In this document: in pieces, positions 40,718 through 51,663 of the stretch | Layout of the letters: each line of letters begins with the position of its first letter | Numbering within the stretch: the first letter of the stretch is position 1 | Assembly: GCA_022568135.1 (NCBI GenBank) | Contig: JADFFQ010000013.1 | Span: 1-64,000 of the forward strand | Source of the DNA: Planctomycetota bacterium | Lineage (GTDB): Bacteria > Planctomycetota > Phycisphaerae > Phycisphaerales > SM1A02 | Length of the DNA stretch: 64,000 nucleotides | Reading direction: 5' to 3' | Notes under the pieces: generated by a model | Database searches by the model: none | The model's input: only the letters and a program-made list of their open reading frames with translations | What the model was told of the DNA's origin: nothing | Program-made: the position numbers and the translations under genes

Positions 40718-41626
40718 CTAGCCAGCCGACTTATCGGCACGCTTCGGCGGACTCGTCCACTGCCATTGAATGCAAAGACCGATAACTGACGCGAACATCC
40801 ACAGCGTCAGCCAGCTCGCCGACGTACCGGGCAGCCACGGGCCATCCGGCAGGCTCAACCGTGTGGCCAGCATCCAGGCGCAGGTCAGCCACACCAGCGA
40901 CCCGCCGAAGGCCGTGACCACAGCGGCGCTGAAGGCCCGGGCCAGGGCGCCCAGCAGCGCACCCGCCAGCACGCCGAACAACGCCGAGGCGATCATCGTC
41001 GGGCGAAGCTTCGGCGGCGTGCCTTCCCACTGCTGCTTCAGGCCCCCGACGATCTGCTGGGCGACGCGGTCGATTCGCTCGAGGCGCTGTTCTGTGTCTT
41101 GATCGAGCCCCAATGTTTCGGTCAGCACCTGCGGCGCCGCATCGAGCGGCCTCCACGGAATCGGCTGCGTTGCACCCTGGTCCTGAGGCTCCTCGGCCTG
41201 TTCCAGCCACGTTGTGTACTCGTCGAGCGGGTCGGGCGAAGGCTCGGAATCTTCGATTGGCTGTTGGGCTTCCTGATCAAGGAAACTGTTGCTGATTTGG
41301 ACAGCAGTCAGGACCACAAGCGGAGCCGCAATCCCCAGCACGACCGCCAGGGCAGCCGCGACCATGATGCGCGTGGCCAGGGCCGCGAAGGTGCCCAGAA
41401 GCCCAGCGCCGACCACCGCGATCACCCATGGCGAAACCGCAAGGTTGACCCACTCGCCAACGATCCACCCGGCCACGCCCCCCAGCAGGATTCCGATCGT
41501 CGCGAACGCGGCGACGATGATCCTTTGTCCGGCAATCCACAGCAGAACGCCGGTCAGGAACCCCAATCCGATCGGGACCATGCTTGCGACGGGCAGATCG
41601 CCCAGTGCCTGCGCTATGTCGTTCAC
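40718..41626 (-). CDS. Gly/Ala-rich polytopic membrane protein with cytoplasmic loop
   Basis: 302 residues. Four hydrophobic segments in the first 110 (VPIGLGFLTGVLLWIAG, IIVAAFATIGILLGGVAGWIVG, WVIAVVGAGLLGTFAAL, VAAALAVVLGIAAPLVVLTAV) have the same glycine-rich style as the next gene. An acidic loop of about 90 residues follows (EAQQPIEDSEPSPDPLDEYTTWLEQAEEPQDQG), then more helices (MIASALFGVLAGALLGALARAF, VVTAFGGSLVWLTCAWML, WLTLWMFASVIGLCIQW). Function unknown. ATG at 41626; pheA lies divergent 117 bases away. Confidence 0.68.
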   Translation of the reverse strand: MNDIAQALGDLPVASMVPIGLGFLTGVLLWIAGQRIIVAAFATIGILLGGVAGWIVGEWVNLAVSPWVIAVVGAGLLGTFAALATRIMVAAALAVVLGIAAPLVVLTAVQISNSFLDQEAQQPIEDSEPSPDPLDEYTTWLEQAEEPQDQGATQPIPWRPLDAAPQVLTETLGLDQDTEQRLERIDRVAQQIVGGLKQQWEGTPPKLRPTMIASALFGVLAGALLGALARAFSAAVVTAFGGSLVWLTCAWMLATRLSLPDGPWLPGTSASWLTLWMFASVIGLCIQWQWTSPPKRADKSAG

Positions 41627-41743
41627 CGTCTATGCTCCCGTACGGCCGCTCCCGCCTCATTTCTGGGATTCCACGGGCCGACATTCGATTCAGCCGACCG
41701 CTGTGCCGATCTGAAATCCTATACCAACCCCCCATCTGGCAAA

Positions 41744-42880
41744 ATGATGCACCACGAGCAGCCCCATGAGAGCAGATCGGCTGAATCGGGCCAAGATCAG
41801 TCATCGACTATTGATCTGCGGACGCTGCGCGAAAAGATCGATGAAATCGACGGGCGGCTGGTGCGGATACTCAACGAGCGGGCAGACATCGTGGTTCAGA
41901 TCGGCAAGGCCAAGCGCGACCTCGGCAGCCCGATCTACGCTCCGCATCGCGAGCAGGAGGTGCTCGCCAGGGCCCTGGCCGAGAATCCCGGGCCGCTGTC
42001 GGACCGCACCATCGAGGCGATCTATCGCGAGCTGATGTCCGGAAGCTTCAGCCTGGAGCTTCCACTGCGGGTGGGCTACCTCGGCCCGCCGGGATCGTTC
42101 AGCCACATCGCCTCGGTGCGGCACTTCGGCTCGTCGGTGCAGTGTGCGGACCTGCACACGATCGACGGCGTCTTTGAGGAGGTTGCAGCCGGCCGGTGTC
42201 ATTACGGCCTGGTTCCCTACGAGAACTCGATCGGCGGCAGCGTTACGGACACGCTTGATGCGTTGAGTGAGCGTGCGGTCATTATCTACAGCGAGGCGCT
42301 GATCGAGATCAGCCAGAGTGTCCTGGCTAATTGCGCCCCCGGCGAGATCAAGCGGATCTATTCCAAGCGGCAAGTATTCGATCAGTGCCGTCGATGGCTG
42401 AGCCGGCAATACCCCCAGGCGGAGCTGGTGGCGATGGAGAGCTCCGCCGCGGCTGTTCAGCGCGCCGCCACCGAGCCGCAGGCCGCGGCCATCGGCTCCA
42501 CCCTCGCCGGCGAGATCTACGGCGCAAAGCCGCTGTTCGCCGACGTCCAGGATAAGCCGAACAACATCACCCGGTTCCTGGTGATCGGCCGCGAGGAGGC
42601 CCTACCCAGCGGTGATGACAAGACGACCATCATGTTCGTCACCGCTGACAAGCCGGGGGCGCTCGTCGATGTTCTGGCGATATTCCGCGACGCGAACATC
42701 AACCTCAGCCACATCGATAAGCGCCCCAGCGGCCGCTCGAACTGGGAATACACGTTTTTCATCGACTGTGAAGGGCACCGCAATGATCCGGCGATGGCCG
42801 CGGCGCTGGACGCCGCCCGCAGCCATTGCGTCTCGATGAAGGTGCTGGGCTCATACCCCCGGGCCCGGCGAGTCCTGTAG
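41744..42880 (+). CDS. pheA: Bifunctional chorismate mutase/prephenate dehydratase
   Basis: Phenylalanine synthesis from chorismate through prephenate to phenylpyruvate. The 378-residue protein has the AroQ chorismate-mutase helix set ([33 protein letters not shown] and [11 protein letters not shown]; residues 20-105), the dehydratase domain ([50 protein letters not shown]), and an ACT domain ([21 protein letters not shown]-like block, [22 protein letters not shown]) for Phe feedback. GALV and the ESRP-like site (here [10 protein letters not shown]) fit allosteric control. ATG at 41744, or the next codon 41747. Confidence 0.95.
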   Translation: MMHHEQPHESRSAESGQDQSSTIDLRTLREKIDEIDGRLVRILNERADIVVQIGKAKRDLGSPIYAPHREQEVLARALAENPGPLSDRTIEAIYRELMSGSFSLELPLRVGYLGPPGSFSHIASVRHFGSSVQCADLHTIDGVFEEVAAGRCHYGLVPYENSIGGSVTDTLDALSERAVIIYSEALIEISQSVLANCAPGEIKRIYSKRQVFDQCRRWLSRQYPQAELVAMESSAAAVQRAATEPQAAAIGSTLAGEIYGAKPLFADVQDKPNNITRFLVIGREEALPSGDDKTTIMFVTADKPGALVDVLAIFRDANINLSHIDKRPSGRSNWEYTFFIDCEGHRNDPAMAAALDAARSHCVSMKVLGSYPRARRVL

Positions 42881-42969
42881 GGACCGCCTCGGTGAGACAT
42901 CGGGGCGGTGGGTTCAATCCGGTGCGACAACGCTTGGTGTGGCTGGTGCGGTGGGTATACCATGAGGCG

Positions 42970-45513
42970 ATGTATGCCAGGGTCTTCATGCGTTTGGCGG
43001 TGGTGATTCCCGCTGCGCTGCTGCTGGTGCTCGCTGCGGGCGGATGCGAGCAATCCGGCGGTGAAGTACAAACTGCCGTGGTGTCGACGGACACGGAGGC
43101 GACTGAGGTGATGGATCAAGAACAACGAGCATCGGTAAGCGGCCAGACCATACGTGCTTCGAGCGACGTGTCCCAACAGCCCGCTTCGCTCCATGGAACC
43201 GCCAACGACGCGGATCCGCACAAATTCACCAATCGTCTGATCAACGAGACGAGTCCCTATCTGCTTCAACACGCCCACAACCCGGTCGACTGGTATGCGT
43301 GGGGGCCGGAGGCGTTCGAAGCGGCGCGCTCCCAAGACAAGCCCATCTTCCTCAGCATCGGCTATTCCACCTGCTACTGGTGCCACGTGATGGAGCGCGA
43401 GAGCTTTGAGGATGAAGAGACCGCGGCCATCATGAACGAGCATTTCATTTCGATCAAGGTTGACCGCGAGGAGCGCCCCGACGTCGATGACATCTACATG
43501 GCTGCGGTGCAAACGCTGACGGGTAGCGGCGGCTGGCCGATGACCACCTTCCTCGAACCCCATTCGCTCAAGCCCTTCTTCGGCGGCACGTACTTCCCGC
43601 CGGATGACCGGTACGGCCGGCCGGGGTTCAAGTCGCTGCTCAACCAGATCGCCGAGCGTTGGGCAACTCAGCGCGAGGCCACCAAGCAGCAGGCCGATCA
43701 GGTTGCCCAGGCGGTCATTCGGCAACTGTCATTGGCCTCGCTGCCCCAGCCGTTGGGGGCGAAAAATGTCGATCGGGCCGTGTCGTTGATGATGTCGATC
43801 TACGACCGCACGGACGCCGGCTTCGGCGGAGGACGCAGAAGCAACAAGTTTCCGATGCCGGTCTATATCGAGTTGCTCATGGGCGTCGCGTGGGACCGCA
43901 GTGACGTGCGAGCCGCCGTGTTGCACACCCTCGATCGCATGGCGATGGGCGGGATGTACGATCAGGTCGGCGGCGGCTTTCATCGCTACAGCACCGATGG
44001 CCAGTGGCTGGTGCCGCACTTCGAGAAGATGGTCTATGACAACGGCCAGCTCGCATCGGTCTATGCCGATGCGTACGAGCGGACCGGCGATCCCTATTAC
44101 GCCGAAATCGTCCGTGAAACGCTGGACTATGTGCTGCGAGAGATGACCGATTCGGCGGGCGGCTTCTACAGCGCGCAGGACGCCGAGGTGAACGCTCGTG
44201 AGGGCGAAAGCTACCTGTGGCTGCCTGATCAGATTCGCGAGGCGCTTTCTGCGGCCCAGCTCGGCGACGATGTGGAGTTCACCCTGCGCGTTTACGGGAT
44301 GGACCGCGGCAGGAATTTCCTTGATCCGCACCATCCCGAGGATGGCCGCAAGAATGTGTTGTTCCTCATCGACAAGCCGGAATCACAAGCCGGCGCGATG
44401 GGTATCGGCCTCGAGGATTTCAACGCACGGCTGAAGCGAGTCAACGCGGCGCTGTTAGCCGTTCGAGACCGCCGCGATCAACCCGGCACGGATGACAAGA
44501 TTCTGGCCGGCTGGAACGGGCTGATGATCGGGGGTATGGCCGACGGGGCCCGCGTGCTTAACGAGCCGCGGTACATCGACGCGGCCCGGCGAGCGGCGGC
44601 CTTTGTCCTTTCCACCATGCGCACAGACGACGGCGGGCTGCTGCGCACCTATCGGTCCGGCCAGGCCAAGATCAACGCATTCTTCGAGGACTACGCCTTC
44701 ATGATCCGCGGGCTGATCGCGCTGCACCGAGCCACGGGCGAGTCGGGGTTCCTTGATGAAGCCGTGCAGCTCGCCCATGCTGCGAAACAGCGGTTCAGGG
44801 ATGACTCGTCGGGAAGCTACTTCGATACGCTTCCGCAGCAAGCCGATTTGTTTGTTCGCACCAGGTCCACCTATGACGGGGCAGTTCCCTGCGGCAACTC
44901 CGTGATGCTGATAAACCTGCTGGACCTGCACGAGCTGAGCGGGGACGAGGCGTTTCTTGACGACGCGTTGGCGGCGCTGCAAGGGATCAGCAGCAGCATC
45001 GCACGTAGTCCGGTGTCCGCAGCATTGGCGACCGTCGCCTTGAATCGCCTCGTCGATCAGCACCCGCAACGCCTGGTTCGCTGGCCGACGGCGACACCAA
45101 GTGCCCCAGACGCGGTGAAGATTGATCTGAGCGTTGATCGACTGACGATCACACCCCACGAGCCGGCGACGTTTGAGATTACGCTGGACATCGCCAAGAA
45201 ATACCACATCAACGCTCACGAGCCCGGCCCGTCGTTCCTGATCCCGTTGAATCTGCGGAGCGTTGGGGGTGATGGGCTGGAGATCCACGTCGATTACCCC
45301 CCGGGTGAGCGCTACGAGAGTGCGCTGGCCAAGGACGAGATGCGCATCCACCGGGGCACGGTCACGCTGCCCGTTCGGATTGAGCAGGTCGGCCGGGTCT
45401 CGCGCAAGCCGCAGCTGATGCTGGTCTACCAGGTCTGCACGGATCGGGCGTGCCTGGCGCCGACGCGGACGATTCTGCCGATTGAGATCGTCACGCAGTC
45501 GTCCTCCGAATAG
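42970..45513 (+). CDS. DUF255 thioredoxin-domain lipoprotein with DsbD-like tail
   Basis: 847 residues. A lipoprotein signal ([18 protein letters not shown], lipobox AGGC) and a linker lead to the YyaL/SPATA20-type core: [25 protein letters not shown], the thioredoxin site [39 protein letters not shown] and GGTYFPP, then the (alpha/alpha)6 barrel ([61 protein letters not shown]). The last 130 residues ([20 protein letters not shown]...LPIEIV) resemble the DsbD alpha domain, with [11 protein letters not shown] as its Cys pair. Bacterial relatives usually lack the lipobox and the DsbD part, so it may be an extracytoplasmic redox protein. ATG at 42970; 42988 is possible. Confidence 0.88.
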   Translation: MYARVFMRLAVVIPAALLLVLAAGGCEQSGGEVQTAVVSTDTEATEVMDQEQRASVSGQTIRASSDVSQQPASLHGTANDADPHKFTNRLINETSPYLLQHAHNPVDWYAWGPEAFEAARSQDKPIFLSIGYSTCYWCHVMERESFEDEETAAIMNEHFISIKVDREERPDVDDIYMAAVQTLTGSGGWPMTTFLEPHSLKPFFGGTYFPPDDRYGRPGFKSLLNQIAERWATQREATKQQADQVAQAVIRQLSLASLPQPLGAKNVDRAVSLMMSIYDRTDAGFGGGRRSNKFPMPVYIELLMGVAWDRSDVRAAVLHTLDRMAMGGMYDQVGGGFHRYSTDGQWLVPHFEKMVYDNGQLASVYADAYERTGDPYYAEIVRETLDYVLREMTDSAGGFYSAQDAEVNAREGESYLWLPDQIREALSAAQLGDDVEFTLRVYGMDRGRNFLDPHHPEDGRKNVLFLIDKPESQAGAMGIGLEDFNARLKRVNAALLAVRDRRDQPGTDDKILAGWNGLMIGGMADGARVLNEPRYIDAARRAAAFVLSTMRTDDGGLLRTYRSGQAKINAFFEDYAFMIRGLIALHRATGESGFLDEAVQLAHAAKQRFRDDSSGSYFDTLPQQADLFVRTRSTYDGAVPCGNSVMLINLLDLHELSGDEAFLDDALAALQGISSSIARSPVSAALATVALNRLVDQHPQRLVRWPTATPSAPDAVKIDLSVDRLTITPHEPATFEITLDIAKKYHINAHEPGPSFLIPLNLRSVGGDGLEIHVDYPPGERYESALAKDEMRIHRGTVTLPVRIEQVGRVSRKPQLMLVYQVCTDRACLAPTRTILPIEIVTQSSSE

Positions 45514-45697
45514 CCGCCGCGAGAGCAGTTCCTTATCCATTTTGTGGCTTCGGCTTGACGCGGCGCTGGATCGCCGCACAATCGCGGGCTCCCCTCGCGT
45601 CGCCCCTGCTGTTCTGGTCGAAGCGCCGAGCGGGCAGGTTCTTGCCGGTGAGCTGTGGGCGGATTGTCCGACGATTGCAGAAAGAGGCTGCGGCAAC

Positions 45698-47050
45698 ATG
45701 GCAAAAGCGAAATACCTGACCGGTCCGATCCCGTCGAGCAAGATGCCCGGCGGCATTCCGTACATCATCGGCAATGAGTTCGCCGAGCGCTTCAGCTTCT
45801 ACGGCATGAAGGGCATCCTCGTGATTTTCATGACAACCTATCTGATTGGCCGCCAAGGCGAGTCGGATTTCATGGGTGAGATCGAGGCGACGAAAAACTA
45901 CCACCTGTTCACCTCGGCGGTCTATTTCACACCGCTGCTCGGGGCGCTCATCTCAGATATCTTCCTCGGAAAGTTTCGGACCATCATCGCCCTGTCGCTG
46001 GTGTACTGCCTGGGGCATTTTGTCCTGGCGATCGACGACACGCGGTTCGGCCTGGCCATCGGGCTGGGGCTGATTGCCATTGGGGCCGGGGGAATCAAGC
46101 CGTGCGTGTCCGCCCACGTGGGCGATCAGTTCGGCAAGACCAACGAGCATCTCCTCTCGCGGATCTTCGGCTGGTTTTACATGTCGATCAACCTGGGTGC
46201 GTTCATCTCGATTCTTCTCACCCCGTGGCTCCTGAAGCACCACGGCTCCAGCTGGGCATTCGGCGTGCCGGGCGTGCTGATGCTGCTGGCCACGCTCTGT
46301 TTCTGGATGGGGCGGAACAAGTTCGTCCACATCCCGCCCGGCGGAATCAGGTGGGTGAAGGAGACCTTGGGCCGCGAAGGGCTCAAGGCCATAGGGAAGC
46401 TCTCCATCATCTTCATGTTCGTGGCCATGTTCTGGGCGCTCTTCGATCAGACTGGCTCCACGTGGGTGTTTCAAGCGCTGGACATGGATCGCAGCTTCTT
46501 CGGCTATGAAGTGCTGCCATCGCAGATTCAGGCGGCCAACCCGCTGCTGATCGTGCTTATGATCCCCCTGTTCTTTAAGGTCATCTATCCAGCGATCAAT
46601 CGGGTGTACCGGCTGACGGCGCTGCGAAAGGTTGCCATCGGCTTCTTCGTAACGATTCCGGCGTTTGCCATACCTGCGTGGATCGAATTGCGGATCGGCA
46701 ATGGCGAGACGCCTCATATCAGTTGGCAGCTTCTGGCTTATGTGCTCATAACTGCGGCTGAGGTCATGATCTCGATCACGTGCCTCGAATTCGCATATAC
46801 CCAGGCTCCGAAGACGATGAAATCGTTCATCATGTCGTTTTATCTTGTCTCCGTTTCGATCGGCAATCTCTTTACCGCCGCGGTGAACTTCTTCATTGAG
46901 AACGAAGACGGCACGAGCAAGCTCGAAGGCGCAAGCTATTACTGGTTCTTCACGGCGCTGATCGCGGCCACGGCCGTTGCCTTTCTGATCGTCGCCAAGC
47001 TCTACCGCGAAAAGACTTACATCCAGGACGAGACCGCGCGCATCGTTTGA
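45698..47050 (+). CDS. POT-family proton-dependent oligopeptide transporter
   Basis: 450 residues, inner membrane, di/tripeptide uptake with protons. The family signature appears as [20 protein letters not shown] (ExxERFxxYG; residues about 22-40), then [37 protein letters not shown] and [12 protein letters not shown]-like [18 protein letters not shown]. Twelve or so helices. It is shorter than the usual 480-500 because the loop between helices 6 and 8 is compact. ATG at 45698 with AAAGAGG nine bases before. It follows the lipoprotein without an obvious operon link. Confidence 0.92.
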   Translation: MAKAKYLTGPIPSSKMPGGIPYIIGNEFAERFSFYGMKGILVIFMTTYLIGRQGESDFMGEIEATKNYHLFTSAVYFTPLLGALISDIFLGKFRTIIALSLVYCLGHFVLAIDDTRFGLAIGLGLIAIGAGGIKPCVSAHVGDQFGKTNEHLLSRIFGWFYMSINLGAFISILLTPWLLKHHGSSWAFGVPGVLMLLATLCFWMGRNKFVHIPPGGIRWVKETLGREGLKAIGKLSIIFMFVAMFWALFDQTGSTWVFQALDMDRSFFGYEVLPSQIQAANPLLIVLMIPLFFKVIYPAINRVYRLTALRKVAIGFFVTIPAFAIPAWIELRIGNGETPHISWQLLAYVLITAAEVMISITCLEFAYTQAPKTMKSFIMSFYLVSVSIGNLFTAAVNFFIENEDGTSKLEGASYYWFFTALIAATAVAFLIVAKLYREKTYIQDETARIV

Positions 47051-47122
47051 TTCATAGCCTCAGACGCAAATCCGCGGGTGCAAAGGCGATGCGCGACGCG
47101 GAGTTGAAGTTTGCATGAGTTG

Positions 47123-48319
47123 TTACCGAGCCCGGCCGTCGTCTCCGGGCATCAGGCGCAGGGCGATCAGGCCGATGCGGCCCTCGGCCGGGGCCAGCAG
47201 CAGGTACGGCCAGTCGGGTGAGGCGACCTGCCGCGGCACCTGCAACCCGGCAATCACTTCCGTTTGATCGCTCAAGTCCTCAAGGTTCTGCAACATCAGG
47301 TGGTCTTCGGTGGCCACCAGGGCGAAGCCCGTCCCAACGGCCGCGGCAGCGGAAGAGTGCTCTCCCAGCAGGATCGGCGTCGTCTGATGCCGCGAAATCG
47401 GTCTCCACAACGCCATTCGCAGTCGGACCGGATGGAAGAACATCAACTGCTCTGGGCCTGGGCGCTGAGCTTCGGTCACGACCGCCTGGCTGGCCATCGC
47501 TTGGTAGGCGTGGTGGATCGTCGCCTGTGATGCCAGCGGCAGTCGCCGCAGCGTTTGATGGATCGCGGTCGGGCTGGCGGCGATCATGTGGGTCGCTTCG
47601 AGCATGCCCTGGGTCAGGCGCAGGGCAAACAGTCCGTCGCCGTGGCCGCTCCACGCTGGAAAGAGCCAGTCGCCGCCTTGGGAGCCGATGGTCCATTCCT
47701 CGCCGCTTGAGCGTACGACAAGATCAAAGTGATCCGCATCCCTGGCGCGGCGAGACCAGGCCAATCTCCCCTTTGGGCCGAGGCAGCCGTTGGCGTTGGT
47801 CTGCTCATCGGCCACCAGCCACTCGATCTCGCCGTCGAGCCACGCCACCCGGCCGATCCAGCGGGCACCATTGGGTCTGACCGATTCGACCAGGAAACCT
47901 CGCGCGTCGCAGGATCGCCCAAGCAACAGGGGCTCGTCGATGGTGCTGCGATGCACGGCCCGGCGAAGCTCGCGATCGAGCTGGTAGATCTCGATGCGAG
48001 TCGCTCTGGGAACCGTGGCGTTGGGTGCGGCCATCAACGCCGCCCATGTGGGTGGCACACCGGTCTGGGTAGCGACGAATCGACCGTCGGGACTGACGAT
48101 CGGCAGCGAGAGATTGTCATAGGGCACAGACCCCAGCGGCAGGATCCCGACCTGCACGTGGCTGGTGCGGGTGATCCCTGCGGGCTTAGCCAGAGCCTCG
48201 ATTGAAACCCGCGGTCGTGCACGGGGTTCTTGGAGGGACGCCGTGGGCCCCGCAGCGCAACCGGCCGCCGCCACCGCGCTGAGGACGGCCAACCACGTGA
48301 TCGATCGTTGGTGGATCAC
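47123..48319 (-). CDS. Lipoprotein at the end of the T2SS operon
   Basis: 398 residues. Signal and lipobox: WLAVLSAVAAAGC. The body has repeated strands with SPDGRFVATQTG, GRVAWLDGEIEWLVAD, LAWSRRARDADHFDLVV and WLFPAWSGHGDGLFALRL, suggesting a WD40-like or beta-propeller fold. Its start (ATG at 48319) overlaps the gspD stop by four bases, so it is the last gene of the operon. A role as a pilotin-like or secretin-associated outer-membrane lipoprotein is possible, but the size is large for a pilotin; this is inference. Confidence 0.72.
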   Translation of the reverse strand: MIHQRSITWLAVLSAVAAAGCAAGPTASLQEPRARPRVSIEALAKPAGITRTSHVQVGILPLGSVPYDNLSLPIVSPDGRFVATQTGVPPTWAALMAAPNATVPRATRIEIYQLDRELRRAVHRSTIDEPLLLGRSCDARGFLVESVRPNGARWIGRVAWLDGEIEWLVADEQTNANGCLGPKGRLAWSRRARDADHFDLVVRSSGEEWTIGSQGGDWLFPAWSGHGDGLFALRLTQGMLEATHMIAASPTAIHQTLRRLPLASQATIHHAYQAMASQAVVTEAQRPGPEQLMFFHPVRLRMALWRPISRHQTTPILLGEHSSAAAAVGTGFALVATEDHLMLQNLEDLSDQTEVIAGLQVPRQVASPDWPYLLLAPAEGRIGLIALRLMPGDDGRAR

Positions 48320-51042
48320 TCCTCGCTGGGCTCATCGGCATCGACGTCGGTCGCTTGGGGCGAGGTCTGCTGAGTCCGCGCAAACTGCTTATGCAGCAAG
48401 TGCGTCCCGATCGGCTCGCCCCCACGCCGTCGGCTGCGAGCCTGCTCCTTGAGCGGGCGGGTGAGTTCCTCCAGCCGTTGGAGCTCGCCCACATTGAAGT
48501 TGGTGTTGTTCTCCGAAGGATTGTCCACCACCACCGGCGTGATAAAGACGAGCAACTCTGTCTTTTTCTTCGCGGTTTCCCTGGAGGTGAACAACTCACC
48601 GATCAGCGGAATGTCGCCCAGCAGTGGAATCTTGCGCGTGATCTGCGATTCCGTGTCACGCAGGATGCCGGAGAGAACAATCGTCTGGCCGTTCTTGACA
48701 ATGACCTGGGTGGTGATTTCGCGGCGATCGACGATGAACCCGCCGAAGAGGGTTTGCCCGGGCACGATGCTGGACAGCTCGAGATTGATCTCCAGGTCCA
48801 CGTCTTTCTCAACGGTGATCTGCGGCCTCACATTGAGCATGATGCCGACGGCCTTGTACTCGAACGACTCGTTGACGGTGCCGAAGTTCGTGATCTGGCT
48901 GGTCGTAATGAAGGGGATGTCCTGGCCGTCGAAGAACGTGGCCTCCTGGTTGTCGGCGGTGAAGATCCTCGGCTCGTGGAGAATGCGAACGTTCGTCTTC
49001 TGAGCGAGGGCCTGTATTATAAGGTTGACGTTCACACCGACGTTGAGAATCGACATATCGAACAGATTGCCCAAGATCCCATCCTTGCTGCCTTCGGCGC
49101 TCAAGGTTGCCCCGATGCGATTGTCGGCGAGCCCGCCGCTGAGGATGGTGTCACTGTTGCTGACTCGAAGGCCGAGGGCCAGCTCATCGGTGAGCTCCAC
49201 CTCGGCGATGATGGCGGAGATCATGACCTGCCGGCCGGGCTTGTCCAGCGTTGCGATGACGTCGAGCACGGAGTGCTGGAGCTCCGGCACGGCGAGGATA
49301 AGGAGTGCGTTTTGGCGGGCAATGGGCACAATGCGGACTTTTCCGATGAGCGGAGATTCGGGGGTTTGGTCGTCGCGGGCCCGGCCTCGCTGCCAGGGGA
49401 ACGAGATCGTCTGTCCGGAGGCGGAGTCGCGCCCGCCGCCGCCGCCGGCGCCGGCGCCGCCGCCGGCGAAGGGAGAATCGCCGACGCCTTCGCCGCCGCT
49501 GAGCCCGGTTGCAGGCGCCCGAATGGTGCCCCCCGCGCCGGCTTCCGCGAACACCACGTTGAGCTGTTCAGAGAGCTCAACCGCATTGGCGTGCTTCAAC
49601 TCCACCACGATCGGCAGGCCGGCGTTCAGCGGCTGATCGAGCTGCTCGATGATTGAATCGAGGAAAGCAAAGCTCTCCTCGGTCTTGCAGAGAACCACCA
49701 GGGTGTTGGAATCCGGATAGGCTTGGAACGTGTAGATTCCGCTGATGGCCTGTTGGACGTTTGAGCGAGCGGCTGCGGCCCCGGCACGACCGCCCCGACC
49801 GCCCCGACCCGTCGGCCGAGCCCCGCCGCCCGACTGCCCGCTCAACAAGTCCTGGAGCATGTCTCGCATCTTGATGGGGTCGGTGTACTTGAGGTAATAC
49901 ACCTTGGCGGTTCCTTCCGGCCGGGGCAGGTCCCACTGGTTGTCGATCAGGTCGGCGATCTCGTCAACCACGTCCGGCTCACCGCTGACCGTGACGGAGT
50001 TCTGCTGGATGTTGACGGTGATGCGGAGCTCCGCGGTCGGCCCCACGGTGCCGTCGCCCGTCCCCGGCATCCTCTGCTGGACCTGGCGCGCGGCTCCCCG
50101 TTGGGCGGGTTGCCTACGCTGCTGCGCAGCCCGTTGCTGGGCGCGCGACACGGGGCTGGTCGTTCGAGCTCCTTCAAAGAGGTCGAGGATGTTCTGGGCG
50201 ATCTCCGCGGCGTCGGCGTAGGCGAGGCGGAACGTCTCCGTCTTGACTCTCAGGTACCGGTGATCCAGCTCGCTGATGAGCTTCCCCATTCGCTGGCACA
50301 GCCCGATATCGCCCATCAGAATGATCGAATTGGAGTTCTCATCCACTCCCAGGGTCGCGTGGGTGGGCAGCGTGCCCTGCAGTTGGTTGGAGATGTCGGC
50401 CGCGTTGGTGTTCTCGATACGGAAGATCTTGGTGATGACCGTTCCGCGATCGGTTCGGTCCGTGATGTCGTCGTCCGGGCCGAAAACGGGCGTAGGGTGC
50501 TGCGGCATCTCGCTGATCAGCGCGATGATGATGCGATCCTCCTCCTCGATGACCCCCACGCCGTTGACGCGAAACGCCTGGAACAGCAGGTCCAGCGCCT
50601 CCATCTGATCCATGGGTTCGTCGTTGATCAGCGTCACCTTCTTGGCCTTGAGGATGTTGATGTTCACCGGCATGACCACCTTGCCGGTGGTTTCGACGAT
50701 GAAGGGAATAATTTCCGCCACGCTGACGTCATCGAACACGAGCACGACCAGTTCGTCGCTGACAGGCCGTCGGCCGTTGTTGTTCTTGGAGGCTGCGGGA
50801 GCGTTCTCTTGGTTGGCCGGTTGTGGCGGCTCAGGCCCGGGACGCCCGTCCTGAGCGGCAGCGGGTGAGGCCAGCAGCAATACGGCCAATAACACGACCG
50901 CGTATCTCGGATTCCACAAGACAAGGCGTCGGCGCGTCACCGGATCATTCTCACGGTCAGATTGCTTGGGCTGCGGGTTCAATTCCGTTTTACTCTGATT
51001 GGGCAACGATTCAGCGGCCAAGTTATTGCCTTCGGGATTCAT
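48316..51042 (-). CDS. gspD: Type II secretion system secretin GspD
   Basis: Outer-membrane pore of the T2SS, about 908 residues. A signal-like helix (YAVVLLAVLLLASPAAAQ, about 65) follows a long polar leader. N-domains: N0 (LVVLVFDDVSVAEIIPFIVETTGK), three KH-like N1-N3 (LPTHATLGVDENSNSIILMGD, TVNIQQNSVTVSGEPDVVDEIAD, FQAYPDSNTLVVLCKTEESF). Gly-rich loops (GGGGAGAGGGGGRDS, about 610) precede the secretin core (VMISAIIAEVELTDELALGLRV, REITTQVIVKNGQTIVLSGI and VPLLGDIPLIGELFTSR-like KIPLLGDIPLIGELFTSR, ELLVFITPVVV). The N-terminus is long and ATG at 51042 overlaps the upstream gene by 20 bases, fixing the order. Confidence 0.94.
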   Translation of the reverse strand: MNPEGNNLAAESLPNQSKTELNPQPKQSDRENDPVTRRRLVLWNPRYAVVLLAVLLLASPAAAQDGRPGPEPPQPANQENAPAASKNNNGRRPVSDELVVLVFDDVSVAEIIPFIVETTGKVVMPVNINILKAKKVTLINDEPMDQMEALDLLFQAFRVNGVGVIEEEDRIIIALISEMPQHPTPVFGPDDDITDRTDRGTVITKIFRIENTNAADISNQLQGTLPTHATLGVDENSNSIILMGDIGLCQRMGKLISELDHRYLRVKTETFRLAYADAAEIAQNILDLFEGARTTSPVSRAQQRAAQQRRQPAQRGAARQVQQRMPGTGDGTVGPTAELRITVNIQQNSVTVSGEPDVVDEIADLIDNQWDLPRPEGTAKVYYLKYTDPIKMRDMLQDLLSGQSGGGARPTGRGGRGGRAGAAAARSNVQQAISGIYTFQAYPDSNTLVVLCKTEESFAFLDSIIEQLDQPLNAGLPIVVELKHANAVELSEQLNVVFAEAGAGGTIRAPATGLSGGEGVGDSPFAGGGAGAGGGGGRDSASGQTISFPWQRGRARDDQTPESPLIGKVRIVPIARQNALLILAVPELQHSVLDVIATLDKPGRQVMISAIIAEVELTDELALGLRVSNSDTILSGGLADNRIGATLSAEGSKDGILGNLFDMSILNVGVNVNLIIQALAQKTNVRILHEPRIFTADNQEATFFDGQDIPFITTSQITNFGTVNESFEYKAVGIMLNVRPQITVEKDVDLEINLELSSIVPGQTLFGGFIVDRREITTQVIVKNGQTIVLSGILRDTESQITRKIPLLGDIPLIGELFTSRETAKKKTELLVFITPVVVDNPSENNTNFNVGELQRLEELTRPLKEQARSRRRGGEPIGTHLLHKQFARTQQTSPQATDVDADEPSEE

Positions 51043-51661
51043 TGGGCTCAGGCCGCGAGGATGATGCGGGAGACTCCAGGGGCTTGTGGTCGGGGTCCGG
51101 CACTCGCACGATTCCCGGCGTGGGTTGAGGTTCGCGCGAAGCGGTTTCGAAGCCCGGGACGCTCCGCTCAAAGAGCACGACGTCGTATTCGCCGCCCGCG
51201 TGCGCCAGCCTGACCGTCCAGGGGGGATCGCATGACAGAACCCTGACCCCCTGGTCTTCCTCGCCGACGCTCAGCGTCAGTCCGTCGGTGAACCACACCT
51301 CGTTGCCCAGCACGAAGACGATGCTTGGGCCGGTGTACTGTTCAGGGATCGATGGCGGCGGGTCCGGCTCCGGTGGCGCCACAACGATTTCCACGGGGGC
51401 AGGCCGGGGAGGGGAGGGACGCCGTGGCGGGATGGGCTTGAAGAACACGGAGCGCCCATTGAATCGTTCCTGATACTGCACCAGGTCGGTGTCGTGAACG
51501 GCCAGGTACTGCGACAGCAATGAAACGGTCTTATCGTCGCCCAATCGCGGGGAAAGGACTGCTCCCAGCAGCGTTGGCAGGTTCGCCGCAAAGACCACTG
51601 TCGCCACCACAATGGCGGCGATATTGACGAGAAGCGTTGTGTTCAGCCCCAAGCGATGCAC
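51023..51661 (-). CDS. gspC: GspC/PulC-like inner-membrane T2SS protein
   Basis: 212 residues. One N-terminal membrane helix (LLVNIAAIVVATVVFAANLPTLL), a Pro-rich linker (RRPSPPRPAPVEIVVAPPEPDPPP) and a small periplasmic domain (IVFVLGNEVWFTDGLTLSVGEEDQGVRVLSCDPPWTVRL). This is the topology of GspC, which joins the secretin to the inner-membrane platform; the placement just before gspD also fits. The sequence is divergent and lacks a PDZ or coiled-coil end. Its start abuts the gspM stop (51664). The assignment rests mainly on topology and position. Confidence 0.6.
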   Translation of the reverse strand: MHRLGLNTTLLVNIAAIVVATVVFAANLPTLLGAVLSPRLGDDKTVSLLSQYLAVHDTDLVQYQERFNGRSVFFKPIPPRRPSPPRPAPVEIVVAPPEPDPPPSIPEQYTGPSIVFVLGNEVWFTDGLTLSVGEEDQGVRVLSCDPPWTVRLAHAGGEYDVVLFERSVPGFETASREPQPTPGIVRVPDPDHKPLESPASSSRPEPNESRRQ

Positions 51662-51663
51662 GA

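Noticed and set aside
40770-41714. Plus-strand frames opposite the membrane gene at 40718-41626
   Set aside because: Shadow frames; the minus-strand gene has clear helices and a good start, and pheA itself starts only at 41744.
48355-49656. 433-codon plus-strand frame across gspD
   Set aside because: Antisense shadow of the secretin gene, no family features.
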